Of a DNA stretch of 64,000 bases, positions 11,502 through 24,343 are shown one piece after another (positions within the stretch are counted from its first letter, which is position 1; each line of letters begins with the position of its first letter). Position numbers and translations under genes: made by a program. The stretch covers positions 99,988,010 through 100,052,009 of the forward strand of contig OY294067.1 of the NCBI GenBank assembly GCA_958510875.1. The letters run 5' to 3'. This DNA is from Endomychus coccineus. Taxonomy: Eukaryota; Arthropoda; Insecta; Coleoptera; Endomychidae. A model generated the notes under the pieces. It ran no database searches. It had not been told where the DNA came from and saw only the letters and a list, made by a program, of their open reading frames with translations.

Positions 11502-11679
11502 GTAAGTATTTTTTTGCTAGATTTGAGAATTGAATTCCTGAGCATATAATTCTCACAGGATCGCATTTATCACTTCTGTTTTCATTTTTGCCATTAGAGA
11601 AAGTTTGTTTGTTATTATAATCAGGTTTTCGATGATTGATGCTTAGCTGAGACTTATGTGAGTTCCATTTTCAGTATAT

Positions 11680-11870
11680 TATGTGGATGTTTTCGTGATA
11701 AGTGACAATTGTATTTTGTATTTGTGAGATAATGGCACTTTGATTTTGAAACTATAGTATCGTTTTCATGTTACTATGAAATTGGTATACAAATAAAGTA
11801 ATTGTTCGTTCACTTAATCATAATGACAGATTAAAAGTAACGGCTTCGACCATCGATTTTTTACATAGGT
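11680..11870 (+). mobile_element. PLE family A 3' tail fragment, amy-1 intron 3
   Basis: It aligns in order with the 3' tail of the palindrome at 830-960 (reverse) and 2550-2650, sharing the gttttgaaactatagta-like, atggtat/aca aataaag-like and aacggcttc motifs, with clear divergence. No coding portion remains. Confidence 0.55.
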
Positions 11871-12999
11871 AATTATTTGATTTGAAAACAATCAAGCAAA
11901 ACTAAATTTTTCTAGTCAACTTCAGTAGTGCGAGCGAACTGTACAATGTGCGGTACAAATTGGACGATGTTGGGCGGTAAATATATCTGTAGAGAACAAA
12001 CAACACATGTTAAAGTTCTTTCTCCAACTTTGCTTGACCGACATTACTAAATGTCATAGATATTTCGGCTGGGAATCATGGGCTATCACAAGTCGTATAG
12101 GTACTATATTGATGGTATAAAATGAACTGATGAGGTACTGTCCGCCCTCGTCGTTCATGTGAACTGCAACCCTAACAAGTCTCTCTATAAAGCAATTTAC
12201 TTTTGTGGTTTCAAAGGTAGGTACCTGCCACCAGTTTTGATCGCACTACTTCTCTCATTTCAAAACATCAGTTAGACTATAGAGAAGTAAGTATGAAATT
12301 AAAATATCCGTAGGCACCAAACAGCTTCGAAAGAAATCATTTGATCGTGTTACCCAGACCCATAGGAGTGTGCAGAAGAATAATGGGAAAATCATTGTTA
12401 CTCAAGATAACCTGATCTGAATAATGCACCTGCTAGTTTGATCTAATAAAAAATCTGTCAATTTCTTCATCAAGTTCATTGAGTTCATTCCATGATTCTA
12501 TCAAAAATGTCTTCCCGTAAGAAAACAAAAAGGAAAAAGTGCTCAATATTTAGTGGTGATATTTTGTTAACCTCAACCCCTACATATGAGGCCAGGATGA
12601 AACTGAATCTGTAACTGAAAATAGCATATTTTGGGAGCTTTCTCATGATTGGAGTAGCAGAGGAAACTAAATATAACCTTTTTGTTTTTCAAACATTTGA
12701 AATTCTGTCTCTGATAGTAAGCAGTACATACTTTCGTAAGCTTTTAGAAAAATGCATTTTGGGAGCAACAGTCATCTTTCGCTCTCATTGCTATTCATTA
12801 TGGTATTGAATTCTTCAAAAGCAAGTGGTTGCTGCCTATGTACTAGTTTTCTGCATTCTCTTTCAGAAATCAAGAATAAAAATCTTGAAGGTCTTCAAAG
12901 AATTCTTCTTTTGCAATACAACCTGATACGACCTTATCTGATCAACCGTTAATTCTGTATCAACAAATAACTAACTATTGGAAACTATTTTCTTTAAAT
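11871..12999. other. amy-1 intron 3, nothing recognised
   Basis: No family resemblance seen. The + frame at 12752-12952 (66 codons) has no recognisable motif. Confidence 0.4.
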
Positions 13000-13990
13000 G
13001 CGGTTTCTGTTCCAAAAGTTGTAAAACTTGGCGATTAGATAGTAAAGCAAAGATAATTGACTTTATTCCTTATTAGAATAGTATATATTGTTTTCCAACT
13101 TATTGTTACTAATAAGCTATAAAAAGTTCACACTGTAGATACACTATTGCTCTATAACTAAGAAACAATCACCATTATCCACTAAAAATACTAATGCAGT
13201 ACTGAGAGCCTTTTAGCTTTAGCTACCAATAATAGCTATTATGCCTATTCAAATACTATACTATTTGGAATTAGTAGTGCAAATAAGTGATTACCCTCAG
13301 TTGGAGATGAATTCGAAATCTTAAATTCAACTTTTCGCCTATTTATTCCAATCTCTTCTAAATTACCTAAATATTTGTCATTGCTGTGATTCAAGAGTGA
13401 TACATTTCTTGATAAATGGTATGACTTATATTTTATTCAATTACAGCAATTGATTATAAAGTAGCTCCAATGGATGATTTTTGCAGATAGATTACTAAAT
13501 ATTCCCTTTTACAGCGAAATTATAACAACACAGTTGAGAAACTTCAACAAATAACAATGGTTGCGACAAATCTTTGATAAACAAGTTAATTTCTAAATAA
13601 AAACGGAGAATGCAACGCAATCAATTAACCAAATTGAGCTCATCACATCAAATAGTTCGACAAAATACAAAAGTTTCACTTATCATCGATCATTCATCAA
13701 TAAATACAATGATCAGTTTTCTAAATTTGCAATACAACCCATGTATAGATGTAAAAATCAACTAAAAAACCTTTTGGGCACCACCTTTCATGAAGTTTCC
13801 GACTTCGACGAATATGGGATCTACGAAATCGATTGTGAGTCATGTTCAAAATGCTAGGGGGCAAACTAGAAGGAATATGTTGTTCATTTGAAGGAGAATA
13901 ATTGTGAAAAATCAGCATTAGTAGAACATATTTCAAAGTCAAGTCAAACCATTCTCAAGAATGTTTATAATTCCTCAAACTCAGTAATAA
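13000..13990 (+). mobile_element. Penelope-like element remnant (family B), amy-1 intron 3
   Basis: A family-B terminal repeat (13090-13290, shared with 27690-27850) is followed by decayed coding sequence: RLLNIPF and NNNGCDKSLINKLIS (end of the RT), KVSLIIDHSS, then a GIY-YIG start DEYGIYEIDCESCSKC and QTRRNM. Frame changes and stops throughout. The cognate sequence lies inverted at 28063-28256 and direct at 28294-28610. Confidence 0.65.
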
Positions 13991-15435
13991 AAAATATACC
14001 TTAGTAATTTAAAAGGGATGGAAAAAACAAAATTAAGAATTCATATTTATCTCCAGCTGAAGGTATATATTATTTAGACAGGCACATTTTGATTTCTAAT
14101 CTAGCTAACGGATTGTTAGATGAGAACTCTTTTTGAATCATTCGGTATTTCATATATACCTATTCATAATATGAAATACAATAACGATAGAGAGCATCAT
14201 ATTTGAACAAAAATATAAGTTGATAACTACAAGCTTTAAGATTGCCACAATGTGCTGAAACAATTTGTTAAATGCATAAGCTTAATTAAAATTTAAACGT
14301 TACAAGTTATTGTATAAATTTGAGTTTTATTCTCCAATTTAGAAAGTTTAAATACTTGTTTACTACGTACACGCCGAAACCATAGATATGGCGATACAAT
14401 TTTTAGTTGACATGCTGACGCTGCTGGTTTACCCGAATTTTAACATATTCGAAATCCGCGCGGCCACTCTAGCACCCGATACTGTAATTATAATAAATGG
14501 AGAACGAATGTTTGGGAAGAATAGAAATTGAAACCTTGAATGTAGAAAACAACAATACCCTACAAGGTTGAAGTGCCGCGGGAAATAAAAATCTTTCGAG
14601 TAACCTCGAACCTAAAAATAATCTTGCAGGTTTTGAATAATAAGCGGATCAATTAATTTCAAAGAAGTTGTAGAAACCTAATGACAAGACCGCTCCCAGA
14701 AATACGTTATAGCATTATAGTCTTCATAAATAAGTTATTCATTACGTGAAAATAACAAACAATTTTTTTGTATTATTATAGTATTTTTAGTTTACTACTG
14801 GTTCACAAGAATCTTTATTATGAGTCAGATCTGTCATCTTCAGGTCTTGCTTGACAACAGCTCGCTACGTCTTCTCGTTATTTGTACTGTACTGATGTTC
14901 TCGAGTTCATGAGGCGAGTTAAGTACCTGCTTTGGTTCATGGTTAATCATACCTGCCTGATTTCCATGGTCAGACGGCAGGTAGTTCGATGATGGTTAGC
15001 AAACTGTAATAATTTTCTATTTGTCAGGGTAAGTTTCCATGATTTTGATAGCTCCTGGGCATCATCTCGTGTGTTGCTATGATAAGGCCTCTTCTCTATC
15101 TCTGTAGGACCTCTGGTTATTTTGCTGTTGCAGTTTTCGATGTTGGCAAGTGTCCAATTGTTGTTAGAAATCCTGTCGTTTTCTGGTGATCATCTAAGGA
15201 CGATGTATTGAGTATTATCACGAAGGCATACGGTTGGGAAAATAGGTCCTCAGATACAAATGAAAATAAAGGAAATGTGTCTCCCTATATTTGTTAATAA
15301 TAAAGGACAGTCTTGAAATTATACGTCACTATTGTGGGTCTTTTTACCACAGTATAAACATTTCTATACTGTGCTTCTCCGTCTACGTAAAATCCCCATG
15401 ATATTTCAGAGTTTTGCAATCCCTTTTATGGCAAT
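13991..15435. other. amy-1 intron 3, nothing recognised
   Basis: Part of it (14380-14500 and 14860-15240) is less AT-rich than its surroundings, which suggests inserted repeat DNA, but I could not identify a family. Confidence 0.35.
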
Positions 15436-15439
15436 CTAT

Positions 15440-15910
15440 AGCTATTCGCAGTAGTTCACCAAGTAATCGTACAATTAGCTGATGATAGCACCTCCTGCAG
15501 AGTTGGTCGAGTAACAATTTTGAGATAATTTGGTTTCAATAAAATTTCTGTACATTGCCTGAGACTGACGTGGTACCCAGGGTGACTTCCAGGTGAATAT
15601 ATAGAAAATTGCAAGTGTGTGTTGTATTGAATTTCATAAATTTGCCTCAATGATTGTATCTCACTTCTATAATTCACAGAATCAGCATTACGTTTTAGGT
15701 GAATGATCTCCAGGATAGATCTTCTCAATATGTGGTTTCTTTAGATAGAATATATACCACTGTTGTGAGGGCGATGGAGTTTTTGTTATTCGTACTATAC
15801 TTATGGCCATACCTATATTTTAAGCAATATTGTTCAAAGATTCCTGTATAAGTCTCATCGCAATCTAAGCAATTTATATACCATGGCGCCTTGTTTATCT
15901 TTAGGTTTTA
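15440..15910 (-). mobile_element. Penelope-like element, GIY-YIG end (family C), amy-1 intron 3
   Basis: The minus strand reads KPKDKQGAMVYKL, CDETYTGIFEQY, YGHKYSTNNKNSIALTT, then a 90-codon open frame (15456-15728) containing ILEIIHLKRNADSVNYRSEI and LRQIYEIQYN. This order (start of the GIY-YIG domain, EH..., AL..H, LE.I.I.K....N) is the PLE endonuclease and its C-terminal tail. At least two frameshifts. The protein differs clearly from families A and B. Confidence 0.65.
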
Positions 15911-16420
15911 ACGACTTTAGATTTGAAAAATATTTACCAACACCAGCTAGTAGGCTTATGCGCAACATTTACGTCATATTTTCTTAAGCATTTCTTAATT
16001 TCTTCTTAGATCTTCGGAATATTTCGTAATGTTATAAAATTACCTCTATAACTGATATATTACTTACAAGTGATGTACTATCTATTATAGATTTTTCCTC
16101 CTTTAATGATGAGGTTAAAGAACGTTTTTGAGAAGCCATTATTTTCGAACATTTTTCTCCAACTCCAACATACGCGAACGAAATCAGCATCTCCGTTCTT
16201 ATATATTTCAATAGATCTGACTGAGAAATGTTCTGTCATTGAATAAATACTGTCAGTGTAATTGTCAACCATAGTATTATTCATAGATATACTCCTCAAT
16301 TCAAAACCATTGAACTTTAAATGTATGTGCGTGAATAGTTGATCTATAGCGAAGCATCGAATCGCATTGTGTTCATCAATCATCTACTATCCTTCCATTG
16401 ATATATATTCACATTAATAT
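15911..16420. other. amy-1 intron 3, nothing recognised
   Basis: The minus frame at 16078-16383 (101 codons) has no recognised motif. Confidence 0.35.
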
Positions 16421-16512
16421 AAGACTCTGGATGGACCAAAGTGATGTAATTGGTAAACACGCAGGATAAGACATCCAGGAGTGTGGGTTAAAATCCCGCC
16501 TGCGGCTCAATG
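16421..16512 (+). repeat. tRNA-derived SINE head
   Basis: The sequence carries an A-box-like gtgatgtaattggtaaac (16441 on) and, about 33 bases later, gggttaaaatcccgcc (16484-16500), a good B-box/T-arm stem-loop. Acceptor ends do not pair well, so I call it a SINE head rather than a tRNA gene. A partial second copy lies inverted 100 bp downstream. Confidence 0.6.
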
Positions 16513-16608
16513 TCTTACGTTTATTCATCTTTATAATATTAAATTGTCTAAGTTATCTTCATAATTCAGGAAATTTAATTCTATATCTCTATATCTATAA
16601 ATTTTCTA

Positions 16609-16672
16609 ACTGGATGCTTAGTTCAGCGTGTTTACCAATTACACCACTTTGGTCCCGTCAGAGTCTTAGATA
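16609..16672 (-). repeat. tRNA-derived SINE head, 5' part, inverted
   Basis: The reverse complement shares aagactctg, gaccaaagtg, tgtaattggtaaacacgc and catccag with the + copy at 16421-16480, then diverges before the B box. The two copies form an imperfect hairpin just before amy-1 exon 4. Confidence 0.6.
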
Positions 16673-16875
16673 ACATTCTGATTGAAACTGAAAATAATCT
16701 TATGAAGGTATTCTCAAAGATCAATAGGGATCGAAACTAAAACCGAAATTGTATGAGGAAACATAATCTTCTACTATGTTTTTGCACGCGCTGGAATGCA
16801 AGGGGGAACAAATTCTGACCGAAAACTGAAAAACAAAATTTCTGATTCTCCTAGGCATGCTCATAAAGAAAATAA

Positions 16876-17730
<855 letters not shown>

Positions 17731-17734
17731 TCTG

Positions 17735-18110
17735 CTTCATATCAATGCCAAAATGCTTTAGAGCCAGATGACCTTCCTCCTATAGTTCTCAATGAACGTG
17801 CCCCTGAAATAACGTCAGTTCTTTGCACGTTATTGAGCCTTTCACACTACTTTAACAAACTTGGTGTGTTACCTTCCAGCTGGAAAACAGCTATCAATCA
17901 ATTGAAAAAGTGATGAAAGCCTTTCTTAATTGACACGTTGTTACTTCTAAAATTATTGAGAAAGCACCGAGCTTATTCAGTATTTAGAATACCCAAAATC
18001 GAATGACTGACAATATAGCTTCAATCACCAAAGATCAAAAATGGACCTGCTTTCCTACGTAACACATGAAGAGTTCTTCAAAAAGTTGGCACCATATGGG
18101 AAAAACTTTT
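17735..18110 (+). mobile_element. LINE reverse-transcriptase fragment (jockey-like), amy-1 intron 4
   Basis: PDDLPPIVLNERAPEIT, LLSLSHYFNKLGVLPSSWKTA and, after a frameshift, SKIIEKA and LLSYVTH match the N-terminal RT region of jockey-type LINEs (GPD.IPP.VL..CAPEL, G..P..WK.A, P..Y RPI, SK..E). The catalytic FADD region is missing. Short dead fragment. Confidence 0.6.
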
Positions 18111-19290
18111 AATTATAAATTATCTTGAAATTCAGCATTATGCTTTCCTTCAGAAAAGATAAAGAATGACCTACTCGGATGGGGCCACGTGATTACCTAT
18201 CAAAAGTGAAATTTTAACCTTTCGTTGTCAATCTGGAAAACTACCGAATTTCTTTCTACTTGAGATTAGAAAGTTATAGAATGGCAAAATTGTGGAACCC
18301 TTTGTCTAGTGAGGTCTTCCCTGATCCTATAATCTCCAAATTTTCGAGGAAATTTCCAATGCTTATGTCTTCTCTTTACATTCCGTTGTTGGTTCATACG
18401 ATGTTCAGCGAGTTCTCCTCGTTTAGTATAATTATGAAAATATAAAACTATTCTGTGTTGATATTAACTTTATTGCTTTCTCTCACTGTTTTGGGGTCGG
18501 TGTCGATCTTTGTGATTTGTACGATTTAAGTTGGAAAATTCAGATAAATCAACAAGCTCCGTCAGGTTATTCATCGATCTGGTCCGGGTTGGAACATCTT
18601 ACAGGTTGTTACATTTATTGGTAATTCCAGTAGTATCGTCCTATTCAGTTTTGGGGTCGTATCATATTTGCTTTCTACTTCTATTTGAATTGGGTAGTTT
18701 TTCGATATTCCTATTGACTATTATATATTTTATATTATAGTTTATAGTTTCTCCTTCATTTATATTGGTCTTTTGAGCAGATTATTTGGTAGAGCCAAGG
18801 CAAGATGGAAATTTGGTCATGATTTATGCATTAGATATTAAGATTCAGAACTTCAAAATACTTACATTTATTTATTTATTCCGTGAGAAACTCAACAGTT
18901 ACTTGTAGTTTATTACAGAGTATCTGAAAACTGAAACATATAAGTAAAAATTGGGCCTGATAAATTTAAGGTAATGATAATGATAATTTGATGCAGTTTC
19001 CTTTAGACATCCCTTGATGCAACACAAAAGTTGTACATTACAGATTTGGATCCTGTGCACATGAATGATGTGAACATTGAATGGAGATGTTGGATGTTTT
19101 CTAAATTGTAACTGTTTTCAAATTATTTATGTAAGCTTGTGACATCATTTATTTGAATCTCGGTTTATAGTATAAATACTCATAATAAACAAACAAAAAT
19201 TTGGTTCCATATCATTACATATCCACGCAAACCCTTGTTCCAAAATGTTCGATCATCCAAATTTGGGGTAAGGAATTACTTGTCTCTCCT
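18111..19290. other. amy-1 intron 4, nothing recognised
   Basis: Frames at 18260-18445 and 18531-18740 have no recognisable motif. The sequence is probably old repeat DNA. Confidence 0.35.
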
Positions 19291-19299
19291 ATTATCAAG

Positions 19300-19520
19300 C
19301 AGCTACTGATATATAGAAGAAAAATACACGGAAAACGTTTTGAACTAGTTTCGAATCATTCTGCACGATGTTTTCAAAGTACAAGAAACAGCAGTTATTT
19401 TGCATTTGTTAAAATTACATGCCAAGGAGATTGGATGTTAGATGTCTGTATCTTGACTGATGGTGGACATTTCCAACAATTTATTCAAAATCAATTTCAT
19501 TTCTTTTACTTTTTTTGAAA
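19300..19520 (+). pseudogene. possible C-terminus of an IS630-type transposase
   Basis: The frame ends with ...LDVCILTDGGHFQQFI, similar to the common C-terminal motif (R..LC....GGHF..FL) of the transposase family found at 24.7 and 62.8 kb. No DDE residues are present and the upstream part is not recognisable, so the call rests on one motif. Confidence 0.3.
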
Positions 19521-20877
19521 ATTCGGAATAGAAAAAAAATTATATAAAGCTCGTTTCACTAGTTATTCCATTAACTAATATATTATCAATGGTCATTTGA
19601 ACAAACTAGTTCGCTACTAACTAATGAAACTATATTTCTTCAATATACTTTTATGTTTCTACAATCATGAAAGACAGGTTTTTAGTACCCCTATAGAATT
19701 ATGTGAAGAGGCTATCATTAATTTATCGCATTAATATGCGCAATGTGCAACCATGAATAGGCAATCCTGCCCCAGTAAATTCTGCCGGAAATGCCTATTA
19801 ACAAATTACTAACAAATTTAACAAGATTAGTGACAGTATGCCAATGATGTTTTGTAATAAAAATACCAAAGGGAGTGGTGGGTGTCAGAATATAATGTGA
19901 CCCTGCCTCATCCAACCACTGTAAATAATTTTTCAATTTGTTAATAATTTGCAATGAAAGTGCAAGTTTAATAAAGATGAAAATACTGTACTTAGACCTA
20001 TTCCAAGCAGTATTTTACCATAGATTAACATCAATGATTTTACGTAGGTGACACATACAGTGTTTTCACAAAATCAATAGAGTCAATGCAACGTCCATTT
20101 CATTCTCCCTTCATTTCTTTCATTTTGACATATACGCATGCTCATTTGAGTCCAACTGTCACAAAGTCTTCAATCAGAGTACTAGCTTCCCTAACTTTAT
20201 TCAAATAAAGGTAGATAATATTTTGTTGAAGATCTTTATTTTGACAAATTTGTTTCTATCTATGTCACCTCTGTCGCTCTTGCGATGGATTATCCGATAT
20301 TATGCCATGCGTTGATTCCCATTTCCAACGTTCAAATTAACCTGCAAAATGTTACATTTCGTATAACTAATTTTTTACTTCAAAATGTTGTTTTGTCAAA
20401 TCTAGTGTGATACCGATTTAGAAATGTCCGTATACTCTGCGTCAACTTGTCCACTTTTATAAGAGACATCATCTGATATGTATTGAGTTATATTGATTAT
20501 TTCTCCTTGATGTTATGCTGATGAATTCTATTCTTGATTGGAATATAGATGTGTTTGAAAACGATTTAAGAACAGACAATACAGACAGTATTTAAAACAG
20601 CCTGTGGTTTCTTATATGTGTTTCATCACCCTACACTAGCATCATTCGGCATACTACAAGGTTCGTGAACTTGAATCATTAACTCAAAGCCGCTGCATAA
20701 AGAGGATGATTTCCATTATTTTTTTTTTCAATTTTATAATTCTGAGATATTTATCTATAATTGTTCCTTCATAGATATGCTATACATTTTGGTTTATGAA
20801 CCTTGATAGGGCTTATGAAAAAAAAATGATCACACAGGTATTGAAAAAAATAATAATCTAGATTTCAATATTTCAAG
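19521..20877. other. amy-1 intron 4, nothing recognised
   Basis: No coding similarity found. The intron ends with an A/T-rich tract and acceptor ttcaag at 20877. Confidence 0.4.
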
Positions 20878-21620
20878 GTGGTGAGGCAGTCAGTAGAGAC
20901 GAGTATACCAAATTAGGAGCTGTTCTTGAATTCAGGTATGGACCATCGATTGGAAGAGCATTCCAGAGAAATGATAAACTAACATATTTAGTATCCTGGG
21001 GTCCCGAATGGAGTTTTATACCGAATAGCAATGATGCCGTAGTTTTCGTTGACAACCACGATACCCAAAGAAGTAATGATGACCGAATTCTCACTTATAA
21101 AAAATCCAAACCATACAAAATGGCTATAGCGTTTATGTTGGCTCATCCGTATGCTGTTACACGTATCATATCTAGTTACGATTTTCACAATTCAAATGAT
21201 AGTCCCCCGCAAGATGCCAAAGGAAATCTGATTTCGCCAGGTTTCAACGGCGAGAACACTTGCACCAATGGCTACATATGCGAGCATAGATGGTCACAAA
21301 TATATAACATGGTTCAATTCCGGAACATAGCTAAAAGTAGTCAATTGGTAAACTGGTGGTCGGATGGAGATCAACAAATTGCATTTTGTCGCGGTAACGT
21401 AGGTTTCATTGCATTCACCAACGGCGGCAACATCAATCAAAATTTGACCGTATGTGTACCACCTGGAAATTATTGCGATATTATAACAGGTGGATTAGTA
21501 AGTGGAAGATGTCTAGGTAAAACTGTAAAAGTAAGAGATGGAAATGTAGCTCACATACAGCTGTCAGAAAATGAAGCTGATAGTATAATAGCAATACATG
21601 TAGGTGCAAAATTAGAGTAA
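20878..21620 (+). CDS. alpha-amylase 1, exon 5 (residues 244-490 and stop)
   Basis: 743 bp. It covers the rest of the barrel with catalytic Asp305 in FVDNHD, chloride ligands Asn303 and Arg339 (AVTRIISSY), the SPG..GENTCTNGYICEHRW disulfide loop and the C-terminal beta domain with CDIITGG...GRCLGK. Two further cysteines, IAFCRGN and TVCVPPG, are absent from the Tenebrio and mammalian enzymes as I know them and may form an extra disulfide. NLT is a possible glycosylation site. Stop TAA at 21618-21620. Confidence 0.94.
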
Positions 21621-21659
21621 TAAAGTTCTGTAACAAGAATACTTTTATCCCGGAATAAA
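21619..21659 (+). terminator. amy-1 polyadenylation signals
   Basis: AATAAA occurs at 21619-21624, overlapping the stop codon, and at 21654-21659. A third lies near 21847. The second is the most plausible for a short 3' UTR. Confidence 0.5.
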
Positions 21660-22150
21660 ATGATGGCAATTTCAGTTTAATGTAATTATCTCTGTGATAA
21701 GAACTACTTTTTATGGATAAAAGATGAATTTGTCCTCGAATTACAATAGTGTACTACTATATGTCGACCAAACTTAATCGCATTTATACATTTAAGGAAT
21801 TACATAATTGTTGTATCTAATTAATGCCTTGTGGCGGAAACGTTGTTAATAAAGTTTAAAATTTTGATTCATTGAGTATTTTTTGAAACCCATTTCAGAC
21901 CAAAATTTGAATCTTTCGTTCAAATTCAAGACATGGACATTCTTCCTGTCGGCGTTGTGAGTGATCCGAAAACTACAATTTCCTTGAACTAATTGTTATT
22001 CCTGTTGACCTTTCTCAGAAGGTAATGTTGAATGGAGGAAAAGAGACATCGGTTTTTTATATCTCTCCACAACTGCAGAAACTGAAATAACAGAGCACAT
22101 TCCACATTTCTCCAAAAATCTTGGAATTTATCAGAAATCAAAAATTTTGG
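21660..22150. other. intergenic downstream of amy-1
   Basis: No coding region recognised. Confidence 0.4.
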
Positions 22151-22618
22151 ATGTACTAATTTTGTATTGAAGTGAGAACAGGTGATTTCTTTTTATGATC
22201 TGTATTTAATGTGTTGGTTCCTGATCAAAGGAGTTTGATGAATCAAGGAAGGAATATTTCCTGAATCACACATAACTATATTTTTCCAAGATTCGTTCAG
22301 AAAGTACGTAGGTTTTCACTTTGTAGATATAAACACCGCGATACAGACCCTGATGAAAGTGGAAGTTATACTTCACATAATTTGCTTCCTTTTTCAGTCT
22401 CTCTTACAAAATGAATGTATATATTATATCTCAAAATGTTTCTTTATTGCGATAATTTCTATTCAAAAACTGCTACATATTCTCATAACACAATTATATT
22501 AATTCTGATGAAAGTCCTTCAGCAACACCATTTTCATTTATTCATGATATATGGGATGCAGATACAATTTAACCATACGTTACATACACTTAGTATCCAC
22601 TGACCTCACATGAAGCTG
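22151..22618 (+). repeat. 467-bp direct repeat, left copy
   Basis: It starts atgtactaattttg and ends cctcacatgaag. The same sequence at 26378-26845 differs at about ten positions including one short indel. The pair flanks 3.76 kb of nested inverted repeats and a dead transposase. The ends are tg...ca-like, but no target-site duplication, primer-binding site or polypurine tract fits, so I do not call LTRs. Confidence 0.85.
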
Positions 22619-23239
22619 ACTTCTATAGTTACCCAGGTCCCGAAACATCATCCAAGCTGAGAGCTTAGGATCGGTTTCTCGAATGGAAATAATTTTTTTT
22701 CTCATTAGCAAGTGTCCTAACTTACTCAGTTTTTGAGATACGGGTTGTGAAAGTTCCTAGAAAAAATCAGTTTTTTAATAATTACTCAAAAACCTTTTGG
22801 CTGATTTTGATAACACTACGCATGCTCATTTGCGGTGATAAGAGGCTCCTCTTGAACTAATTAGGATAAAATTATTATTTCCAGTGGCGTCTCGGGGGGG
22901 CTAATGTAATTATATTAGGACAAATCATTGTAGGTAACGGTTTTTTGTATATTTATTTTTCTAGATTAAGCAACAAAAAATACAATTTTTTTGTCGATTT
23001 AATGTTTCTCGTATCTCGCTCGGTTTTTGAGAAAACATTTTAGTCGCACTAAAAACGGCCAAAGTTCGAAAAATTTGAACAGTAAAACGGATTTGAATGC
23101 GGTTTTTTGCATTAGATTCGTTAGAGTTTCAGGGAACATTGTGACCTGAATTGATTCATAAGAAATTTTAAATATGCAATTTGCATAAATAATACGCATT
23201 TTATAATTGCATTTCAAATTGACCGTAAATACTAAATTC

Positions 23240-23400
23240 ACAATTCGGTTAATAGTGAGGAAAATGATTCCAAACTCGTTACTCAGGGTTTTTGCGGTCG
23301 CTGAACACGAATATCACGACAGAACCGGTCTCCGAGGTACCTGGTACCCAGAGTGTCCCCGTAAAAAAATACACGTGCACGGTATTGATATAGTGTACGC
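23240..23400 (+). repeat. GC-richer internal repeat, copy 1
   Basis: About 150 bp (aaaatgattccaaactcgtt, gctgaacacgaatatc, ccgaggtacctggtaccc) matches, inverted, the two tandem copies at 23700-23825 and 23850-23985. Confidence 0.7.
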
Positions 23401-23699
23401 ACACTGTAGAAGAAGAAGAAGAACTTCTAACCCTTAACGTTGATTGAAAGCTTAATTCTTTCAATCAACGCCCTTACGGAGAGTTTACATTATGTCTTCC
23501 CCTCGCAAGACACCACAGAACCGCATCCTCATGTATTGTATCACTGTTACCAACTGTATTTCAAGCGCTAAATTAAAAAAAAAATAAGCTTCAGTAGATA
23601 CATTTTGTAAGACTGGTCACCAGAATTTACACCTTTTGTACAACATTTGAGTGCATAATTTACAAGCATGTACAAAGTTTCAGTACAAATCATGTAATG

Positions 23700-23985
23700 A
23701 TTACTTTAATTTATGGGGACAACGAGGATACCGTTCACACTGGGCACCAGGTTCCTCAGAGACCAATTCTGTCGCGATATTCGTGTTCAGCGACTCCAAA
23801 AACCTCCGAGTAACGAGTTTGGACTGATTATATAACGAATTCCCCGAAAACTCCAGGAGACGACGGGGATACCGTTCACCATGGGCACCAAGTACCTCGG
23901 AAACCAATTTTGTCGCGATATCCGTGTTCAGCGACCTCAAAAACCCCCCGAGTAGCGAGTTTGGAATCATTTTCATCCCTATTAA
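23700..23985 (-). repeat. GC-richer internal repeat, two tandem copies
   Basis: Copies at 23700-23825 and 23850-23985 share accgttcac, gggcaccaRgtacctc-like, tgtcgcgatatYcgtgttca and ccgagtaRcgagtttgga. They are direct to each other and inverted to 23240-23400. Confidence 0.7.
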
Positions 23986-24070
23986 CAATAAAGATTCTTG
24001 ACCCAGGTATGAATTATATAAAAATTCTCGGGAAATAGGTCACATTAACACTTATGCTTCATATTTTCTT

Positions 24071-24112
24071 GTCTTTACGTACGTTTCGGTCTCACGACCA
24101 TCATCAGAAGAC
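24071..24112 (-). ncRNA. hammerhead-ribozyme-like motif, best copy
   Basis: Minus strand: GUCUU, CUGAUGA, stem II GGUC-GUGA-GACC, GAA, stem III ACGUACGU, A at the cleavage position, then AAGAC pairing with GUCUU. All core bases and an allowed cleavage base are present, with one extra U between CUGAUGA and stem II. The self-complementary stem III is too short for a hairpin, so a dimer would be needed. Confidence 0.7.
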
Positions 24113-24302
24113 TTATTATGTCTAAAGCTGGATTACTTAAAACTAATTGTATTACATAAAGCGTCCTCATCGTCAATTACAATTTCGATTATTCGTGTTT
24201 CTGTTCGTTTCGGCTACGTGGGCATTTCAATTGAAATTGGTGCAATAAGGACTCTTTGTGTAATACAATTAGTTTTAAGTAATCCAGTTTTAGACATAAT
24301 AA

Positions 24303-24343
24303 GTCTTCTGATGATGGTCGTGAGACCGAAATGTACGTAAGAC
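24303..24343 (+). ncRNA. hammerhead-ribozyme-like motif, inverted partner
   Basis: Plus strand: GUCUU (24303-24307), CUGAUGA, GGUC-GUGA-GACC, GAAA, then UGUACGU and AAGAC. Compared with the minus copy, stem III has a C-to-U change and one A is missing before the stem I partner, so activity is less likely. Confidence 0.6.

Noticed and set aside
16441..16512. Functional tRNA gene
   Set aside because: A- and B-box-like segments are present but the acceptor and anticodon arms do not pair properly, and a partial copy lies next to it. A SINE head fits better.
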